Shown here: in pieces, positions 58,001 through 64,000 of the stretch
Position numbering within the stretch: the first letter of the stretch is position 1
Layout of the letters: each line of letters starts with the position of its first letter
Assembly (NCBI GenBank): GCA_027627225.1
Contig: CM051024.1
Span: 77,427,504-77,491,503 of the forward strand
Reading direction: 5' to 3'
Origin: Congeria kusceri
Taxonomy: Eukaryota > Mollusca > Bivalvia > Myida > Dreissenidae
Length of the DNA stretch: 64,000 nucleotides
The notes under the pieces: model-generated
What the model saw: the letters and a program-made list of their open reading frames with translations, nothing else
Told to the model about the DNA's origin: nothing
Database searches by the model: none
Program-made: the position numbers and the translations under genes

Positions 58001-59385
58001 ACGAAACCCATGATTTTCGTGTATAGCATATTGCTAATTAAACTGGCTGGAACCGGTTTTTTCTACATCAAGACAGACCTGTCAAAGAGGATAAGGCAGT
58101 GATTTTACACTTCCAGGCATTTACTGCAGACTGTACCAATATACCTACTTAAGGGCATACTCTGGCCAATTTTCAGATGGTGTTTTATGATCATTCTAAC
58201 TCGATTTATGGGATGGTTATTATTAGAAATACGTTTCTGGAATGAATTTTACCAAATATCAAACCTCTAGGCCTTGCAGTTTCAGAGGAGAAGATTTTTA
58301 AAGTCATTTTGCTATATAAGTTTATACAAAAAATGTGACCCCCGGGCGTGGCCAGTTTTGACCCCTGGGGCATTATTTGTACAATCTTTGTAGAGGACCA
58401 TTATACAATGTTTTGCACCAAATATGAAACCTCTGGGCCTTGCGGTTTCAAAGGAGAAGATTTTTAAAGTCATTTTGCTATTTAAGTCTATATAAACCAT
58501 GTGACCCCCGGGGCGTGGCCAGTTTTGACCCCAGGGGCATCATTTGAACAATCTCTGTAGAGGACCACTATACAATGTTACATACCAAGTATGAAACCTC
58601 TGGGCCTTGCGGTTTCAGAGGAGAAGATTTTTAAAGTCATCTTGATATACAAGTCTATATAAACAATGTGACCGCCGAGGCGTGGCCAGTTTTGACCCCA
58701 GGGGCATCATTTGAACAATCTCTGTAGAGGACCACTATACAATGTTACATACCAAGTATAAAACCTCTGGGCCTTGCGGTTTCAGAGGAGAAGATTTTTA
58801 AAGTCATCTTGATATATAAGTTGATATAAACAATATGACCGCCGGGGCGTGGCCAGTTTTGACCCCAGGGGGATTATTTGAACAATCTTTGTAGAGGACC
58901 ACCATACAATGTTACATACCAAATATGAAACCTCTAGACCTTGCTGTTTCAGAGGAGAAGATTTTTTAAATCATTTTGCTATATAAGTTTATATAAACCA
59001 TGTGACTCCCGGGGCGTGGCCAGTTTTGACCCCAGGGGCATCATTTGAACAATCTTTGTAGAGGACCACTAGAGGATGTCACATATCAAATATGAAAGCT
59101 CTGAGTCTTGCGGTTTCATAGAAGATTTTTTTAAGTTTTCACTGTTTAAATCTATTTTTAGCTCTGGTGACCTACATATGCAGCGGACCGAAAAGATTTG
59201 AACAACTTTGAAAGAGGTCCACCCAAGGATCATTCCTGTGAAGTTTGGTGAAAATCTGCCAAGCGGTTTAGGAGGAGATGTTGTTTAAATGAAAAGTTGA
59301 CGACGTAGGCAGACACGCACGCATGACGGACAACGGGCGATTACAAAAGCTCACCATGAGCACTTTGTGCTAAGGTGAGCTAAAA
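55031..59385. mobile_element. 4.35-kb element with ~165-bp internal tandem repeats
   Basis: Left end acaagagggccatgatgacc then tcgctcacctgag; right end gagcactttgtgctaaggtg then agctaaaaatgac. Between them are ~20 diverged units (ttgtagaggaccactataca, ctctgggccttgcggtttca, ctatataaaccatgtgaccc). A ~1.42-kb part is duplicated, and 56232-56828 looks like a further insertion. No ORF of note. Confidence 0.75.
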
Positions 59386-59512
59386 ATGACAGGACATTCA
59401 ACAAGTGGGACATGACAACCCAAATTGCTTAGCTAGGTACAAAAAATGACAGGACATTCAAAAAGAGTGGCTCAAATTGCTAAGCTAGGTACTAAAAATG
59501 ACGGACATTCAA
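59386..59512. repeat. Two-plus units of the 60-bp array right of the 4.35-kb element
   Basis: Diverged copies of the same unit (aatgacaggacattcaacaa, tgacaacccaaattgcttag) resume directly at the element's right end, in register. Confidence 0.85.
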
Positions 59513-59514
59513 CT

Positions 59515-60525
59515 AGAATTGTCACATGAGTGACGGAGATACCCCCACAATATGGCCTTGTCACAAAACTATGGCATCCATTCGAAAGAAATGGACAGAG
59601 AGAGAATGCTTTAATTTGTTAATGGTCAACAGTGTATTTGGAAAAATTTAATTTCAATAGGAGCCATAACTCTGTCAACATTTAGTGGTTTGTAACCAAA
59701 GTTGAACTTGATCTGTATTTTATGATGTTACACCTATGTACCAAAAATAATTTAAATATGTGAAGCCTTTTATGAGTTATTGTCCATGTTTTGGGGGAAT
59801 TTAAGTCAAAAAGGGGCCATAACCAAGGCTTTCACTAAAAACTTTCGAAAACTGGAAGTTTGAACTACCTGGCCTCTGATTTTGGAAGTTTTGCTCATGA
59901 TATTTGGAAGATTTGACACTATTGCACTACACAAGTCCTGAGCATTTCAGAAATGAAATTAAGTATAAAAGTTTTTTTTAAAGCAAATCTTTTTCATCAG
60001 GAGTTTATATGCCAATTTGTTCAGTGAAATAGGTATACATTTAGATAAATTACTGAATTTTTCTTCTAACTTGTTCATCTTTACATGATGGAACTTCCAT
60101 GGCTGAAATTTTGGAAGTTCTGAAACTTCCATGGCTGCAATTTTGGAAGTCCTGAGATAAAAACTGGGAGTAAATTACTCCCAAACGTCTCTTAATGCAT
60201 GCCCTGCATAACTGTGTCAAAATTTAGTGGTTTGTAACCAAAGTCAAACTTGATCTGTATTTTATGATGCCAATAATTATTTAAATATGTCAAGCCATTG
60301 TTGAGTTATCGTCCGGAAACCATGTTTCTAGGGAATTTAAGTCAAATAAAGGGCCATAACTCTGTCCAAATTTAGTGGTTTGTAACCAAAGTAGAACTTG
60401 ACCCATATTTCATGATGCTACACATGTATACCAAGAATTATTTGAATATGTCATGCCATTCTTGAGTTATCGTCTGGAAATCATGTTTTTACGGAATTAT
60501 AAGTTGAAAAGGGTCCATAACTCTG
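59515..60525. mobile_element. Dispersed 'gtcacatgagtgacggag' element, cut by the LINE
   Basis: Starts tagaattgtcacatgagtga. Units of about 150-165 bp (catttagtggtttgtaacca, aacttgatctgtattttatg, gttattgtcc) occur near 59680, 60220 and 60370, separated by an unrelated ~360 bp block. Ends at the LINE's 3' tail. Confidence 0.6.
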
Positions 60526-63500
60526 TTCTTCTTCTTCTTCTTGTCGATCACTCAGATGGACACGCCGGCTCTCTGCGCAAAGGTCGCCGTGCGCCGCAGG
60601 TCCTCCAGACTGCCATAGAGCTTCCCTTGCATCGTGGTCTCCTCCGCCCAGATCTGGCGCCTGAGGCCATTGTGTAGTGGGCAGGACTGCAGCAAGTGTT
60701 CTGTTGTCATGCTGCCTGTCTGACAGGGGCACTGGTCTGACTGGCCAATTCTGAACTTGGTGAAAAGGTGGTGGTTCATACGGTTGTGGCCTGTCCGCAG
60801 CCTGAATATGAGGACCTGCTCAGATCTTGAGAGCAGGTGGTATGGGTCATTTCGGTTGTATCGTGGGTGCTGTTGTAGCCACTTGGTGTGTTGCTTTGCC
60901 TTGATGATGGTCTTGGCTTCTTTGAAGGTGGTTGACCTGTCATTCTGTTCTTTTGTGGTGCCCTCCTTTGCCAGAGTGTCTGCGGCTTCATTGCCTAGTA
61001 TGTTGCAGTGAGAAGGGACCCATTGCAGCACGACCGTGTGGGCTCTGCGCAGGGAGGTCAAGGCAGATGACAGGTCGTTCAGTTCTTTGTCTCTGGCAGT
61101 GTCTAGGGCCTGCAGGACTGACTTTGCGTCGCTGAAGAACACAACGTTGTTGGAGGAGAGTGGACTGTGCTCAATGTGGACTGCACCTGTCTTGAGCGCT
61201 ACTGCTTCAGCCTTGAAGTTGGTGGAGTAGAGGCCGGTAGCGAGGGAGATGTGTTCTTCTCTACCTCCTGGGTACCTGATGTAGATTCCGGCACCACCAC
61301 TTCTGACAGCCTGGTCAGCAGACCCATCAGTGTAGACATGAGTCCAGTTGTGTTGTGGGTAGGAGTTGTTGATGTGTTCCATGGAGATGGACTTCTTTTC
61401 AGCATCGCTCTGGGAGTCTTTCTTGCCAATGCCAGGAATACTGCTGTGTATCTGGGGTCTTTCAGCATCGCTCCAGCCTGGGTTTTCAAGGTACGGGGGG
61501 ATATCTTTGGGTTCTTGATCCAGGATATCTTGGCATTTCCTTTCCAAAACTCTCGTCTGGTGGATGAAGCTCCCTCTCTTCAGTCTTCCTTTTGTTGGTT
61601 GGCACAGTCTGTCTTTCATGGGATGATTTGGCAGTCTTTTGAACTTTGCTGCCTGGGTGAGGAGTTTGGTGTCCCTTCTGTCTTCTATGGGCTCAAGACC
61701 CGTGATGGTTTCCAGCTCTTGAATAGGGGTTGACCGCATGGCGCCAGTGATGATTCTGGCCGCCTGGTTCTGCACCTTGCTGACTCTGTCAAAGTTTGAC
61801 TTGCTTGCTGTGCCCCATGCCGTCACCCCATACTCAAGGACTGGTCTAACGCTGCCCATGTACATTTTCTTGAGGATTGCTGCATCTGCCCCCCATGTTG
61901 TGCCGGTTAGCTTTTTCATGAGTGCTAACCGCAGCTTGGCTCTAGCTTCGACTTTCTCTGTCTGCTGTTTCCAAGTGAGTCGCCTGTCGAAGGTCACGCC
62001 AAGATACGTGGGGGTGTTGTCAGCTTGCAGCTTCTGTCCGCAGAGCTTGAGGTTGGCCTTCACTTCTTTTGGGGAGAGGCTAAAGATCGTGTAAGTGGTC
62101 TTCCTGGAGTTGATGGTGATGAGCCACTTCTTTGTCCAGTCCTCAAGAACTTTCAGCGCCTCTTGCATCCGGTAGTTTGCGGTTGTGATGTGTTCTTCTG
62201 AGCACCAGAGTGCAAGATCGTCCGCATAGATGGCCCCATGGACATTTCGAGGGAGGTGCTTGACGATGTCGTTGATGAAGACTAGGAACAAGGTGGGGCT
62301 GAGGACTCCGCCTTGCGGGACGCCGTCATTCAGTGTCTTCTTCCGGCTGTACTGTCCACTTACATGGACCCTTGCTTTCCTGCTGTTCAAGTACTGGCAG
62401 ATCCATTGGAACATACAACCGGCCACACCACTTTTCTGGAGCTTCAGCTTCAGCCCTTCCTTCCAGACCTTATCGAAGGCCTTCTCCATGTCAATCCAGA
62501 TCGTCAGGGTGTTTTTCTTGTCCTGGAAGCCATCTTCAATCTTCTGGGCGATATACGTCACCTGGTCCTCAGTCGAACGATTTTGCCTGAATCCTGCCTG
62601 CTCTGGGGAAATAGTGTTGTTCTTCTCCAAATGCCAAGTGAGCCTGGTGTTGATTAGCCGTTCCATGAGTTTGCCCACACAGCTGGTGAGACTGATGGGT
62701 CTGTAGCTGTCCACCTTTGCTTGGTCTTTGCCCTTCTTGTGGATGGGGACCATATCAGCATCTCGCCAGATTTGTGGAACATGGCCAGTCTTCCAGCTGT
62801 TGTTGAAGATTTTCAGTAACTGTGTTTTTGTCCTTGTGCCTAAATGTAGAAGCATCTCGTTGGTTATTTTGTCTGGCCCTGGGGATTTTCTTTCTTGCAA
62901 GGCTTTCATGGCGTCTGCTAGTTCATGATGGTTGAACGGCTTGTTCATGTGTTCCTCTGGCTGATACTCCTTGGAGGTTCTTCTCTCCTCCTGTATCTGG
63001 GCCTTTCTTTCTTCAGGTACAGTGATGTTGCTGACTTCCTCATAACTATATATAAAAAGGTTGGCAGCTTCTCTTCCTGTCAGCATCTCTTGGCCTTGTG
63101 AGATGGTAATTGGCGCTGCCCTTGTGTCTTCACCATTCATCGCTTTGGTCAGCTTCCACAGTTTGTTTCCGTCCCTATCTAAGTTTAGCTTCTCGGTTTT
63201 TTCTCTCCAGCTAGATCTTGCTGCTTGAAGGTAGGCTCTTCTGTACTTGGCAGTGGCTGCTTTCAGGGCGATGTTGTTGTCAACAGAGGGATTCTCCTCT
63301 ACTTCCTGTCTGCTGCTGCTGACTTGGTCCTCAAGTTCTTGAAGCTCTTCCGTCCAGTAGGGCCTGTAGTTCTTACGTGCGCCCCGTGGGATTGTCTCGG
63401 AAGCCGCTTTCAGAATGGCCGGATTGAAGTTCCTGGTGACTCGGTTGATGTTAAGGTCGTCTGTTTTTAGGCCCCTGGTGTAGAGGTCTGTGAGGCTTGC

Positions 63501-64000
63501 AAACATGTTCCAGTCTGCCTTCTTGTAGTTCCACCTTGGGAACGTTGTTGAGTTCTGTGGTCTGTACTGCAGGTTGATGGCCAGCTTTACTGGTCTGTGG
63601 TCGCTGCCTCCTAACTGGCTCAGTACCCCTCTGGTGGTCTTCTTGGAGAGATCATCAGTTGCAAAGGCGAGATCTGGGGTAGAAGTTGACAGCCACCTGC
63701 GTGAGAAGAAGGTGGGTGGGTCTTCTGGATCATTCAGCAGAACCATTTCGGTATCAATCTGCCAGTCCTCCACTTCCTCTCCTCTTCTGTCCGTCTCTTC
63801 ATAGCCCCAACAGGTTGAGTGGCTGTTGAAGTCTCCAACAACCAAGCAGTTCTCAGTGGGTAGGTTTTCCAGGTACTGCAGGGAAAGTTCTTTGTCTTGG
63901 GGGCAGTACAGATTGTATATTGTAATTACAGACCTGTCCATTGTGATGTTGACTCCTTGGATTTCAGCTTGTTGGTTTGTGACTACTTTAATTTCTTGTG
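60526..64000 (-). mobile_element. Non-LTR retrotransposon, 3' part, with (GAA)n tail
   Basis: The 3' end on the minus strand is (aag)n at 60542-60526, only five or so bases after the stop codon. The body continues past the right edge of the window. Inserted into the repeat element at 59515-60525. Superfamily I/Jockey-like by its RNase H domain. Confidence 0.88.
60552..64000 (-). CDS. LINE ORF2: endonuclease, reverse transcriptase, RNase H (partial)
   Basis: Open from the window edge (codons continue above the ATG at 63941) to TGA at 60554-60552, with no frameshift. Counting from that ATG: endonuclease (GDFNSHSTCWG near 37; SDHRPVKL near 113), reverse transcriptase (SYRPISLTSC near 411, AGFRQNRST, GVPQGGVLSP, catalytic YADD near 571), RNase H (YTDGSAD near 870, KAEAVAL, SDAKSVLQA, GNEAADTLAKE) and a C-terminal CPCQ..H..C finger near 1070. 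It copies its RNA into DNA at a nicked target. All catalytic signatures seen are intact, suggesting a young copy. The N-terminal endonuclease and any ORF1 lie outside the window. Confidence 0.92.
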   Translation of the reverse strand, partial: QEIKVVTNQQAEIQGVNITMDRSVITIYNLYCPQDKELSLQYLENLPTENCLVVGDFNSHSTCWGYEETDRRGEEVEDWQIDTEMVLLNDPEDPPTFFSRRWLSTSTPDLAFATDDLSKKTTRGVLSQLGGSDHRPVKLAINLQYRPQNSTTFPRWNYKKADWNMFASLTDLYTRGLKTDDLNINRVTRNFNPAILKAASETIPRGARKNYRPYWTEELQELEDQVSSSRQEVEENPSVDNNIALKAATAKYRRAYLQAARSSWREKTEKLNLDRDGNKLWKLTKAMNGEDTRAAPITISQGQEMLTGREAANLFIYSYEEVSNITVPEERKAQIQEERRTSKEYQPEEHMNKPFNHHELADAMKALQERKSPGPDKITNEMLLHLGTRTKTQLLKIFNNSWKTGHVPQIWRDADMVPIHKKGKDQAKVDSYRPISLTSCVGKLMERLINTRLTWHLEKNNTISPEQAGFRQNRSTEDQVTYIAQKIEDGFQDKKNTLTIWIDMEKAFDKVWKEGLKLKLQKSGVAGCMFQWICQYLNSRKARVHVSGQYSRKKTLNDGVPQGGVLSPTLFLVFINDIVKHLPRNVHGAIYADDLALWCSEEHITTANYRMQEALKVLEDWTKKWLITINSRKTTYTIFSLSPKEVKANLKLCGQKLQADNTPTYLGVTFDRRLTWKQQTEKVEARAKLRLALMKKLTGTTWGADAAILKKMYMGSVRPVLEYGVTAWGTASKSNFDRVSKVQNQAARIITGAMRSTPIQELETITGLEPIEDRRDTKLLTQAAKFKRLPNHPMKDRLCQPTKGRLKRGSFIHQTRVLERKCQDILDQEPKDIPPYLENPGWSDAERPQIHSSIPGIGKKDSQSDAEKKSISMEHINNSYPQHNWTHVYTDGSADQAVRSGGAGIYIRYPGGREEHISLATGLYSTNFKAEAVALKTGAVHIEHSPLSSNNVVFFSDAKSVLQALDTARDKELNDLSSALTSLRRAHTVVLQWVPSHCNILGNEAADTLAKEGTTKEQNDRSTTFKEAKTIIKAKQHTKWLQQHPRYNRNDPYHLLSRSEQVLIFRLRTGHNRMNHHLFTKFRIGQSDQCPCQTGSMTTEHLLQSCPLHNGLRRQIWAEETTMQGKLYGSLEDLRRTATFAQRAGVSI

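Noticed and set aside
60757..63804. Several plus-strand ORFs of 60-188 codons
   Set aside because: Antisense shadows of the LINE reading frame.

Overview
This is an animal nuclear genome window, AT-rich and intron-rich, with two spliced genes in a dense mass of repeats. It is most likely from a bivalve mollusc: it has a tyrosine receptor kinase and a multi-Tudor gene, many palindromic MITEs, tRNA-derived SINEs, and elements with about 150-175 bp internal tandem repeats of the kind described in bivalves. The 'gaggcgtgtcgtgggaaaac' palindromic family suggests Dreissena to me, but that is memory, not a search result.

Layout. (1) 906-11544, plus strand: the last eight coding exons of a ROS1/sevenless-type receptor tyrosine kinase, from the glycine-rich loop to the stop codon. 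All phases join (653 codons in the window). (2) 11545-24180: the gap between two convergent genes, filled with repeats (a 536 bp inverted-repeat element, two related SINEs, an array of ~150 bp units broken by a hAT-like insertion). (3) 24181-52562, minus strand: 17 coding exons of a protein with three extended Tudor domains (1049 codons in the window, 5' end not seen), of the kind that works in piRNA/germ-granule biology. (4) 52.7-59.5 kb: a 60-bp array of about 36 units next to a 4.35 kb repeat element whose ends resemble the array unit. (5) 59.5-64.0 kb: another repeat element interrupted by a non-LTR retrotransposon with an open endonuclease-RT-RNase H frame that runs off the window edge.

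The two host genes show no functional link beyond facing each other tail to tail. The most unusual features lie in the introns and repeats: an intron built of repeated 3'-splice-site-like units, minisatellites that begin 25-100 bp after a 5' splice site, a satellite that looks like an internally deleted mobile element amplified in tandem, and a LINE with almost no 3' UTR. Exon boundaries were set by hand from homology, splice consensus and phase; no search or folding program was run.
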